NCBI GenBank assembly: GCA_963848825.1
Contig: CAWKFA010000017.1
Location: 744,001 to 808,000 of the forward strand
Length of the DNA: 64,000 nucleotides
Direction of reading: 5' to 3'
Source: CAVVSQ01 sp963848825
Lineage (GTDB): Bacteria > Planctomycetota > Planctomycetia > Gemmatales > Gemmataceae
Position numbers and translations under genes: made by a program. Of the stretch, positions 9,603-19,600 are shown one piece after another (position 1 is the first letter of the stretch; each line of letters opens with the position of its first letter). The notes beneath the pieces were generated by a model. That model worked only from the letters and a program-made list of their open reading frames with translations, was not told the origin of the DNA and searched no databases.

Positions 9603-10481
9603 ATGGTATCTCGGCGCCAATGCCTTAAACACCGCTGTGCTTCTTTTCTTCTGCTGACCCTTGTCTGCCTGTTTTTACATCTCTCGTCTGCCGATGGTCA
9701 GTCCCCGTCCGGTCCCAGTTCAACGAATCGGTCCGATTTCTACCATGATTTCCGTGGCAAGCCCCTGCCGTCGGAGTTGATCCCTTTTCAAGCTCAGGAT
9801 GGACAATTTTTCAAAGCGGAGCCTGAGGGGATGCGCATCACCATTCCAGCGACGATGGTGCATCTTCTGGGCGGGACAGGCTTCCAAACCACTTTCCCAT
9901 TGTCCGGCGACTTTGAAGTCACCCTGGCTTTTGAGATTTTGCAATTGGACACGCCACCGTCCGGTTTTGGGGTAGGTGTGGGAATCCGCCTCCCAGCCCC
10001 GGCGGGCGATCCCGGCGAGATCATGATCGCCAGATTTATTAGGCCCATGGATAGAGAAATCATTCTGTGGCAGCGCGGCCAGCAGAATGGGCGGATCTTG
10101 GTCTCGGACAAGATCGGCCGACTCCGCCTGACGCGCAGCGGCAAACTTCTCCGCTACCTGTGGGCGTCCGGCCTCAGTGGCGAGGCTTTTGAGGTAATCA
10201 ACCAAATCGCGATCGGCACCGGCGACATTCGCCATGTCCGCCTGGTTGCCATGACCAATCAAAAGCCATGTAACCTGGACATTCGCCTGCTCGACTTTCG
10301 CGTGCGCCAGAGCGATCAAAAGGGAGTCTCTGGACCATCTGACACCGAGTCGGCGCCAGTTGAACCCGTCATTGAACGCCGGTTTTTTCGACCCATCTGG
10401 CTCGTGGCGGGTTTCCTGCTTTTACTCCTTTTGTTGGCAGGTGGTTTACTGCGATTGCGCCATGCCAACCGTAAGGACTGA
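9603..10481 (+). CDS. DUF1583-type exported membrane-anchored protein
   Basis: The ATG at 9603 opens a signal peptide (SFLLLTLVCLFLHLSSADG). The body, starting FYHDFRGKPLPSELIPF, has the beta-rich pattern of planctomycete DUF1583 proteins (GDFEVTLAFEIL, GFGVGVGIRL). A C-terminal hydrophobic helix (WLVAGFLLLLLLLAGGLL) is followed by basic residues, so the protein is likely held in the cytoplasmic membrane with its beta-domain outside. No enzymatic motif was seen. It lies 78 bases after the sugar kinase, on the same strand. Confidence 0.75.
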   Translation: MVSRRQCLKHRCASFLLLTLVCLFLHLSSADGQSPSGPSSTNRSDFYHDFRGKPLPSELIPFQAQDGQFFKAEPEGMRITIPATMVHLLGGTGFQTTFPLSGDFEVTLAFEILQLDTPPSGFGVGVGIRLPAPAGDPGEIMIARFIRPMDREIILWQRGQQNGRILVSDKIGRLRLTRSGKLLRYLWASGLSGEAFEVINQIAIGTGDIRHVRLVAMTNQKPCNLDIRLLDFRVRQSDQKGVSGPSDTESAPVEPVIERRFFRPIWLVAGFLLLLLLLAGGLLRLRHANRKD

Positions 10482-10675
10482 ATTCAATCCGGCTTCCCAG
10501 GTTCCCCATCTTTCTCCCGAGTGTCTGATTTGCCAAGCTTTTAGAGACTGGTCGAAAGATAAACAGTCACTCGATCTTGACACCCCGCACCTCAACAGTA
10601 TGATCCGCCGCTCGCAAATTGGCGCGGACGTAGCCATTTTTGAACCTGCCGGCCAAGCAGGCTGGCTTGACGCTC

Positions 10676-10697
10676 AGGGCACGCGGAGCGTGCCGCG
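10676..10697. repeat. Short GC-rich hairpin
   Basis: GGCACGC (10678-10684) and GCGTGCC (10688-10694) form a tight hairpin with a three-base loop. It lies in the 247-base gap between the DUF1583 gene and lptD, where no other gene is supported. It may be a terminator or a small dispersed palindrome. Confidence 0.45.
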
Positions 10698-10728
10698 CCG
10701 ATGTCCATAAACCAGCGCGGGAGGCGCC

Positions 10729-13700
10729 TTGTCTCAGCAGAACCCGACACGTCGCCGACGAGGTTTGCCGACGCTGTTTCAGGCCGTCGCGATCGCGGTC
10801 GCGTTGCTGGGCGCTACGGTTGCGTACGGTCAGGATATGTTGCGGAAAAACCTGGCATCACCCGGCGAGTCACGTCCCATTGAGATATTGGCCGATGACA
10901 TCACTGCCTGGGCCGACGGGGACAAGCAGATTCTGCTCTTGAAGGGGCATGTTTGGGTCGCTCAGGGGGCCACCAATTTGCGCGCTCCCCAGGGCGTGGT
11001 GTGGGTCGATCAAGCAGGCAAGAAGGAATCGGGGATTTATAACATACAGATGTATGGCGAAACCCTCACGCTTGAGGACGGCAAAAATAGTCAATCAGGG
11101 AAGTCTGCCCTCGTGCAACTGGCCACGCGCGGGGAGATACGCGTCAAGTCCTATGCCAAAAAATTGGTAACCCAGGCCAATCCGGGCGATCCGCTGTTTG
11201 GCAGGGCGGCAAGCGCCTTGCAGGAAGCCGCACCTGTGCCCCCATCGCCCCTGTCCGGCACTTATGTTCCCGGCTACATTCAGCAAACGTCCGCATCCGT
11301 CGCCGCGCCGAACAATCCGGCGGCCACCAGTCTTGGCGTGCCGGCCGTGTTTCCCCTGAACAACGCACCCCCACTGACACCTCGACCCACGAACGATCCT
11401 AACATTCGCCTGGTGCAGGACCAGGCGCCGCCGGGCCCGATCGTGACGCCGGTACCCATGGATGGCAGCCCGGCACCGCCGCCGGTGCCACCCCCAACCA
11501 TAATGCCCTCGCCGCTGATGCCGCTCAAACAGCCTCCCGGCGACGGCGGTCCCAAGCGCATCAACATTCGCCCCCGTTCCGGCACGGCCATCGATATCGA
11601 CTACAAGCCGCTGCCGAACAACGAGTCTGTGGGCGTGGGCAATACCGGCTTCATTATCACCGTCTCCGATCCGATCACGAAAAAAGTCCTGCTCGACATC
11701 GAGGCCGACCGCATGTGCGTTTGGACCAAGGGGGACTCCAAGGACCTGCTCAATAATATGCGGTCCACTCAAGGCGAAACCACCAAGTCGCCGGAATTTT
11801 ACCTTTCCGGCAATGTCGAAATCCGCAATCAAAGCAAGACCGACGAGGAGACGATTCGGGCGGACGAAGTTTATTACGACGTTAGCCGTAATGTGGCGAT
11901 TGCGCTTCGCGCCGACCTGGAAATTCGTAAGGCGGACGTTCCCAATCCCATTCACTTCCGCTCGGAAGAGTTGCAGCAGCTCAATGCCAAGCTGTTTCTG
12001 GCCAAGCAGGTAATCGTTTATTCGACGATCCTGCCTTCCGATCCCGGCCTGGTGATTCAGGTGCGTGAGGCGCAGATTGAGGAATTCAGCACCATCAAGA
12101 AATCGATTTTTGGCACGACCATGATCGATAGCAAAACCGGCCAGCCCGTCGAATACAAGCAACACATTTTCACGGGGACCAGCGACGTCATCCGCCTGGA
12201 AGGCGTGCCGATTTTTTACACGCCTTACCTGAAAACCAGCGTCGAGCGCCCGCTCGGCCCGCTCGATACCATCAGTTTCAACTACAACAAGATCTTCGGC
12301 TTCCAACTGCAGACCACGTTTGACCTTTACGAGCTGCTGGGGCTCCAGCGCCCTGACAACAATCGCTGGAAACTCTTCCTCGACGAAATGACCGGCGCGG
12401 GCCTGCCGTCGGCACGCAGTTCGAGTCCGCGGGCAAAGATTTGCTGGGCATCAGCAACAAATATGAGGGACTGATCAAGGTTTATGGCATCTACGATCGC
12501 GGCCTGGACATTCTCGGCGGCAATCGCGGCGAGCAAATCCTGACAACCTACACGCCACCGACCTATGTGCCGATCACGCACCCCGATGTGCGCGGCCGCA
12601 TTTTCGGCAATCTCAATGTCCAGGAGCTCCCCTCGGGTTTTAGCGTTCAGGGCCAGCTCGCGGCGATCAGCGATCGCAACTTCCTCGAGCAATATTTCCC
12701 CAACGAGTTCATGAACGGCCCGAATCAAGAGACTTTTCTCTACGTCAAGCAGCAAAACGGCATCATGGCCTGGACCGGGCTCGCGGAAGCCAACTTCCAG
12801 CCCTGGATGACCGCCACCGACTGGCTACCCAAGGCCGACGGCTATGTGCTGGGCCTCAAAATATTCGACGTGCTCACTTACAACGTCCACGCCAGCGCCG
12901 GTTTCGCGGAGCTGCGGCCCAATACGGTCGTGCCCTTCGCTTATCAGCCGACCGAAGTGCGCGATAACACGGCGCGCTTCGATCTTATGCAGGAGCTCAG
13001 CCTGCCCTTCTCGCTCGGCGACGTGCGCATCGTGCCCTACCTGACGCTTGACCTCACGCAATACACGCAAGATCTGACCGGCGAGGAACGCGGCCGCTTT
13101 TATGGGGGCGCGGGCGTACGTGCCTCGGTACCCTTCTCACGCCTTTATCCCGACGTGCAGAGCGATATTTTCAACCTGGACGGCATTTATCACAAGATGG
13201 TGTTCTCCTCGAATTTCTATGCCGCTCATAGCGACACGCCGCTGAGCCGGTTGCCGCAGCTCGATCAGCTCAACGACAACGCCAGCGATCAGGCGCTCCG
13301 CGACATCCGGCCCTGGCAGCCGCTTTTTAACCCGGCCAACGCCATGAATTTGACCACCAACCCCATCTTCAATCCCCAGATTTATGCCCTGCGCCGCCTG
13401 GTGGATTCGGCCGTCGATACGCTCGACTCCATCGAGGTCTTGCAACTGGACTGGCGCCAGCGCTGGCAAACCAAACGCGGCTTTCCCGGCCAGGAGCATG
13501 TCATCGACTGGATGACCCTCGACGTGCGTGCCTCCATCTTCCCGCATGCACAGCGCGACAGTTTCGGCTCCCACATCGGCGACGTCGAGTACGATTGGGT
13601 CTGGAACATCGGCGACCGTACCGCCCTCGTGAGCAACGGCTGGTTTGAACCCGTCGAAAATGGACCACGCGTCTTCAATCTCGGCGGCTATATCGGCCGG

Positions 13701-14018
13701 CCCGACAAGACTTCCTTCTACCTCGGCTATCGCCAGATCGACCCGCTCAATAGCCGGGCCATCATCACCGCCCTCACCTATGCCTTTAGCGCCAAATATG
13801 CCGTCACCTTCGGCACCAACTACGACATCGGCAACCATGTGCAAACCAACAGCCTCATGGTCTCGCGCATCGGCACCGACGTCACCGTCAGCCTTGGCTT
13901 TAGCTACAACTCGATCGTAAACACCTTCGGCCTCCAGTTCGAAATCGTCCCCAACCTCCTCCCAACGGCCGGACGCGGCCTGGGCTCCAGTGCCCTCGGC
14001 GCCATGACGGCCCGCTAA
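10729..14018 (+). CDS. lptD: LPS-assembly outer-membrane protein LptD (OstA-like)
   Basis: The TTG start at 10729 follows GGGAGG. A signal peptide (AVAIAVALLGATVAYGQ) is followed by an OstA-type N-terminal beta-jellyroll domain (RPIEILADDITAWADG, KGHVWVAQGATNLRAPQG). A Pro-rich linker spans about residues 165-260. A second OstA-like domain (FYLSGNVEIRNQS) and a large C-terminal beta-barrel rich in aromatic strands come next. A single slip near 12405 joins MTGAGLPS to GTQFESAGKDLLGISN. The restored length is about 1095 residues, longer than E. coli LptD (784), mostly because of the linker. It should insert lipopolysaccharide into the outer leaflet. No LptE is seen nearby. Confidence 0.85.
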
Positions 14019-14136
14019 GGGACCTGTCATCGATCGTTGCATGATTTCACTCCCCCTCCATGGCAGCGAAACGCATGAAACGATGAAACGACACGCTGCG
14101 CCCATGCACCACTTCCTGGATTGCCGCCAATGCCAT

Positions 14137-14262
14137 CATAGCCCGCCAACATACCCCGCCGCGCAAGCAAGGGTAGATAAAAAACCAAGCAAGGATAAAA
14201 AACCAGGCAAGCAAGCAAGGGTGGATAGAAAGACCCTTGCTTGCGTGGCGGGCTATGCGACG
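14137..14262. repeat. Composite palindromic element with GCAAGCAAGG direct repeats
   Basis: CATAGCCCGCC (from about 14137) is matched by GGCGGGCTATG (ending about 14260) in inverted orientation. Between them are several direct copies of (GC)AAGCAAGG followed by GATAAA-like tracts. A related copy lies at 16188-16258. It occupies the gap between lptD and the antiporter gene. Confidence 0.7.
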
Positions 14263-14311
14263 GCGGCGGTACCGACGATGCGCATTTAGATGGGGCGACG
14301 GAGACATCATC

Positions 14312-15528
14312 ATGAACAGCGCCTTGTCTGTGCCTTTGTTCGCTGCCGCCGGCCCCGTTGACGTCGCATGGGTTTTCATCGAGTTGGGGGTCGCGATTCT
14401 TGGCCTGGCAACACTGGCTCGGCTCGCCCATCGCTGCGGCTTCTCGGCGATCCCTCTTTATCTGCTCGGTGGACTCGCCTTTGGCAACGGCGGTTTAATT
14501 CCTCTCAACTTTACCGAGGATTTCGTTCACGTTGGCGCCGAGATTGGCGTCATCCTTCTTCTCTTCATGCTCGGCCTGGAGTATTCGGGTGCGGAACTAC
14601 GGGCCAACCTGCGTACCGGGTTTGCCGCGGGTGTCATCGATCTCCTGCTCAATTTTCCACCGGGATTCATCGCTGGATTGCTGCTGGGTTGGGGTCCGCT
14701 CGCCTCATTGCTGTTGGGCGGCGTTACCTACATTTCCTCGTCCGGGATCATCGCCAGGGTTCTCGAAGAACTCGGGCGACTTGAACAACCCGGAAACGCC
14801 CACGATCTTGTCAATCCTCGTTCTTGAAGACCTGGCGATGGCGGTATTCCTGCCGGTCGTGGCGGTGTTGCTGATCGGTCAAGGACTCGTCGCCGGGGTT
14901 GTGTCCGTCTCAATTGCTCTGGTCACTGTTGGCATTGTTTTGTTCGTGGCCCTGCGGCATGGGGAGACAATCAGTCGCGTGGTTTCTCACAAGTCTGATG
15001 AAGTCGTCTTGTTGTCCACATTCGGCATCGTGTTGGTGGTTGCCGGGATTGCACAGCAGCTTCAAGTTTCAGCGGCGGTAGGGGCCTTCCTGGTCGGCGT
15101 CGCGTTGTCGGGGCCGATTGTCAAACGAGCGCATCATTTGCTCGGACCCTTGCGTGATCTGTTCGCCGCTTTGTTCTTTCTGTTCTTCGGCTTGCAAATC
15201 GACCCGGCTTCGCTGCCTCCCGTTCTTTTGCAGGCGGTAGCCTTGGGCGTCGTGACGGGGCTGACAAAATTACTTACAGGTTGGTGGGCTGCCCGGCGTG
15301 CCGGGAGTGGACACGCCTGGCGGCTTGAGAGCCGGGGGTGCATTGGTGGCCCGTGGCGAATTCTCCATCGTGATCGCGGGCCTGGGGACAACCGCGGGAC
15401 TGGAGGCGCAGTTGGGACCGCTGGCGGCGGCTTACGTCTTGTTCCTGGCGGTAATCGGGCCAATCGCCGCCCGGTTGATGAGGGACAAAAGCAGTGAAGT
15501 CGTGATACCCCTCAGCCACGAACCGTAA
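14312..15528 (+). CDS. Kef-type monovalent cation/proton antiporter (CPA2)
   Basis: The ATG at 14312 has GGAGA upstream. The protein is almost entirely hydrophobic, with about twelve membrane helices. Characteristic CPA2 segments are GVILLLFMLGLEYS and SSSGIIARVLEELGRL, the latter continuing after a slip near 14795 as PTILSILVLEDLAMAVFLP. A second slip near 15295 leads into RAGGALVARGEFSIVIAGLG, another family hallmark. The corrected protein is about 405 residues and lacks the C-terminal TrkA-N domain of KefB/KefC. It exchanges K+ or Na+ for protons at the inner membrane. Confidence 0.87.
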
Positions 15529-15535
15529 TTACCCG

Positions 15536-16084
15536 CTAATCCGTGCCGCCTGTCACCGCCAGGGGGTACGTCACCTGTCCTTGCTCGACCTTCCCGCCCT
15601 CTGTCAACGCGTGCGGTCGGACTGCCCCGTCAGGGAAGATGTGTCGGACAATGATGTTGCTTGCCAGTAAAAAGTCGCTAACCAGCCGTCGATGACAGCG
15701 CCAGTAGACCGCCTCCGCACACATCATGCTCGTTCGCTTGTGAGCCGCTATCTCCAGCAACTTCCCCGCGGCCTGGTGAAACTCTTCCGTGAGCATGTAG
15801 TCGGCGTAACTACGAAAACTCTCATTTCGCAGGCCAAGGTTTGGGGAAGCTGACGCACCCTTCTTGGAGTGGCGACGACCACCGAGTGCTTCGATCCAAT
15901 GGTACTCGATCCCGGCCTCCTGTAAGGATGCCGCGAGATTTTGCTGGTTCCAGTGCGGGTATTTCCTGGAGCCCGGGAAACGCCGGATGTCCACCAGCGC
16001 TTCAATCCGATGCTGAGCGAGCACGCCCAGAAACCGATCAAGCGGTTCGTTCGAGTGGCCGATAGAGAAGAGTTGCGGCTTCAT
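15536..16084 (-). CDS. DUF488-family protein
   Basis: This intact 182-residue protein begins with the family hallmark SIGHSN, followed by LVDIRRFPGSRKYPHWN and, toward the C-terminus, MMCAEAVYWRCHRRLVSDFL. These conserved C/H/R residues define DUF488, a family of unknown function. It converges on the antiporter gene, with only seven bases between the two stops. Confidence 0.9.
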   Translation of the reverse strand: MKPQLFSIGHSNEPLDRFLGVLAQHRIEALVDIRRFPGSRKYPHWNQQNLAASLQEAGIEYHWIEALGGRRHSKKGASASPNLGLRNESFRSYADYMLTEEFHQAAGKLLEIAAHKRTSMMCAEAVYWRCHRRLVSDFLLASNIIVRHIFPDGAVRPHALTEGGKVEQGQVTYPLAVTGGTD

Positions 16085-16612
16085 GTCACGACCCAGGCGG
16101 CGATCCTTCCCTCATTGTACCGGACCCCCCCTGAGACATGTACGCGTCAGATGTTCATACATCGGGAATTACTACGGCATCCCGCTCAAACATAGCGCCG
16201 CGCAAGCATAGCCCACCGCGCAAGCAAGGATTTATAAAAGATAGATAAAAGGACTATGCGTGAGTGCGTCGGCATGCAAGGTTTCGGAAAGGGCCTGGGC
16301 GCCGATATTCCACGAGCTAAGTCGCCATTCTTCGATGCAAATCACGATTGATTACTTTGCGAGCATTGACGAAGTGCTCCAAGAAGCGGACACCCGTTTA
16401 TTTTTCCGCCCGAACTTGGCTGTCCTGCTCTCGCGTATGTAAATATGTCCACTATCTTGAAATCCTGGAGAGATTATTAATGTTTTCGGGCAAGCTGCTG
16501 TATAAAATACAGTTTCTAATGGGTACACGCACGTCGTTGCTCACCTCCTTTGCGGGGTCAATATATTATCCCGCTAAATAGCCCCAAATTGTCATGTAAG
16601 GGATCACGAATA
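16085..16612. other. Gene-poor intergenic stretch upstream of the adhesin
   Basis: No gene is supported here. A related copy of the 14137 element lies at 16188-16258 (GCGCAAGCATAGCCCACC, then GCGCAAGCAAGG and an A/T-rich GATAAAAG tail). The last 170 bases are A/T-richer than the surroundings and probably hold the adhesin promoter. The start is preceded by AAGGGATCACGAATA. No clear -35/-10 pair could be assigned. Confidence 0.6.
16188..16258. repeat. Second copy of the GCAAGCAAGG element
   Basis: This copy shares CATAGCCC-ACC, GCGCAAGCAAGG and the A-rich GATAGATAAAAGG tail with the element at 14137-14262, but lacks its inverted arm. Two copies 2 kb apart on either side of the antiporter and DUF488 genes suggest a dispersed repeat. 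Confidence 0.6.
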
Positions 16613-19600
16613 ATGCCGTTTAACTCGTGGCTTTCGGGCCTGCAAGCTTTTGTTGGCGGAAAACTACTCGGGCCAGACCGCCGCCGACAGGGTTGCAAGC
16701 GGCAAGATTCGTCCACGAGATTGCGACTGGAGTGGTTGGAGGACCGCCTGGTCCCGGCGACGATCAGCGACGGCGGTACCGCTGCCTTGAGCATCGTCCT
16801 GGGAGCAAGTGAAAACGTCGCCATCGTTGCCAACGGCACCAGTTATACATTTTCGTCCAACCAAAACTTTGTCGCTGCCAGCGGTTCCGACCCGACCAAT
16901 CCAGGTGCGGCTTTTAGCGGCTTTGGCACTAAATCTTTGACGCTTACAGGCGCTGGGCTGGCCCGATATACGACTGGAATAAATATCAGCGACGCCGGAA
17001 CGAGTGCCACGGTCACTTTCAACAACAGTGGCGCCAACGGCTATGCCAACAATTTCAATATCGCGCTCAGCAATCCTGCCGCCGGCGTCGTAACGTTCAA
17101 TGGCAATTCCGGCTTCGGTGTCAACAATCTCCAGGTGTCGACGACGCTGGCTATCCTTGTGAACAGCGGCGCCAGTGTGACCAGTAGTTCCGGAAACATG
17201 ACGTTGCAAGCCGATCAACAAACGATCCCGACGAACGGCAATTTCACGGGCGTGACCATCAAAAACGCCACAGTTCGAACAGGAAGCGGGCAGCTAAATA
17301 TTCAGGCGACAGGAGGAGACGTCTCCGGTGGCGTGCCGAATCATGGAGTGTACTTGACGACTGGTGGCAGCATTGCCAGTGGAACGGGACCCATTAACAT
17401 CTCAGGTACTGGCGGCGTGAAAGCCGGCTCGGGTGTATACCTTTCCGGCACGGATGCCTTGCCATCCACTATTACGACGCAAGGCGGCAATATCCAAATT
17501 ACGGGTCAAGGGGGCAACAGCTCTGGTCAGTTCGATTCCCAAGCCAATGGGGTATATCTTGGAATTGGCAGTCAAATTCAGTCGGGAGGCGCTGGTAGCG
17601 TGACCGTCACGGGCAGCGGTGGATTAACCTACGGCGGCAATGACTACGGCGTTGAGCTCGCCGGCGACCTCGCTGGCTCTGCTGTAATCACGTCAAGCGG
17701 TGGCAATGTCCAGGTCAACGGAACAGGCGGAGGTACGAGCGTCGGCTCTTACCTCAATCACGGAGTCAGCGTGAGCACAGGAGCGGTAATTACCGCTGGA
17801 GGCAACGGCCAGGTTACCGTCAACGGAACCGCTGGACCGGGGAGTGTCGGGGTCTACCTTGCAGGCAACTTGACAGCAAATGGCATAATCACTTCGAGCG
17901 GTGGCAATGTTCAGGTGGCCGGCCAAGCTACCGACGGGAACAACTCAGCGGGTGTGGATGTCGACAACGGTGGAGTGATCTCAGCGGGTCATTCGGGCGG
18001 CGTCACGGTGACCGGAGTTGGCGGTGTTAACGGAGTAGTCCTCTCGGCACAATCCTCCGGAGGCGCCAAGATCACCTCCGGCGGCGGCAACGTACTCGTC
18101 ACCGCCTATGGGGTCGGCCAGGTTGGTATAAACGTCGCCACCGATGCCCTTATTACCGCTGGTGGTGTTGGCAGTGTCACGCTTAATGGTACCGGTGGAT
18201 CAACTAGCAGCAGCCAATCTGCCTACGGAGTCAGGGTGGGATCCTTGGTGACGTCGGGCGGTGGCAATGTAATAATCATAGGCCATGGCGGTTTGGGAAA
18301 TAATGCCGACGGAGTGTTCCTGTCAAGCAACGGCAAGGTGAGTGCTGGGGGCGGCGGCACGGTCACGGTGACGGGAACGGGCGGTTCCACTTCTGACAAC
18401 GTTAACGGCATTGAACTGGACGGCGTGATCACGTCGGGAGGCGGTAATGTTCAGGTTACCGGCCAGGGCGGCGGCGACCCGGGTTCGGGTGGGGGCAATG
18501 GGGTCTATTTGGATTCTGGAGGAACCATTACCGCGACGGGTATGGGTAACGTTACCGTATTGGGCACGAGTGGCACAACGGGCGAAAGTTACGATATCGG
18601 CGTACTGCTTAATCCATGGCATGGTTCTAACCCTGCTGTGATCTCCTCCAGCGGGGGCAACGTCCAGGTGGTAGGCCAGGGCGGAGGGGCGGGCATCTCA
18701 AGTGCGACCAATACCGGCGTCTCTATTGAAGCCAACGGGCAAATCACCGCCGGGGGTAATGGTACGGTCACGGTAACTGGAACGGGCGGCTTCACTACCG
18801 GCGGTAGCGACTACGGCGTCGAGGTATCGGGATATTCCAGCTCCAGCGGAATGATAACATCGAACGGCGGCAGTGTTCTGGTGACTGGAATTGGCGGCGG
18901 CGCGGGCACAACGGCAACAACTACGGAGTCTACCTGCTATCCGGTGGTCTCGTGACCGCGGGCGGCAATGCGACGGTCACCGTTCAAGGAACGGGAGGTG
19001 CCACGACCGGGGGAAATAATTACGGCGTCTACATTTACGGCGAGAATAGCCAAACGACAATTACCTCCGGTGGCGGCAATATTCAAGTCACGGGCCAGGG
19101 GGGCGGATTGCTCACCGGAACAAATAACGATGGGGTTTTTATCAATTTGATAGGCCAAATCGTCGCGCCGCGCAATGCGAACCTCACCATCGTAGGGACG
19201 GGAAGCACCAACACCGGCTCCAATAGCAACGGCGTAAATCTGTCAAGTTTTAACGGAATTGCCACAATTTCCTCCGGGGGAGGCACCGTTAACATCACCG
19301 GCAGCTCAACCGGCTCGGATGCGTACGCCATCACCATGTATGGCTATCAAGTTCTGGCACCCACACCGGGCGGTACGATTACATTCGTCGGCAATAGCAT
19401 GGAGTTCGCCAATGGCAGCGTCCAGGCTACGCCACGGCAAGTCAACTTTGTGCCGAAGACAGCCGGTACTTTGATCAACATGGGCGGGACGGATTCGCTG
19501 AACACTCTTGGCCTCACCAATAGCGAGCTTGGCGAAGTATTCGCAAGCTCGATTCAAATCGGCAATTCGACCAGCGGCGCGCTCACGGTTAGCTCGGCCA

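Noticed and set aside
11095..12306. A 403-codon open frame on the minus strand opposite lptD
   Set aside because: It is an antisense shadow of a clear LptD reading frame in GC-rich DNA, with no recognisable domain and unlikely composition.
13137..14105. A 322-codon minus-strand frame opposite the LptD barrel
   Set aside because: The same codon-position bias produces it; it has no start signal and no homology that I can recognise.
16260..16442. A 60-codon frame upstream of the adhesin
   Set aside because: No ribosome-binding site and low-quality sequence; it more likely belongs to the untranslated leader region.
17300..19330. Adhesin repeats as a CRISPR or mobile array
   Set aside because: They are in-frame protein repeats of a beta-helix without regular spacers.
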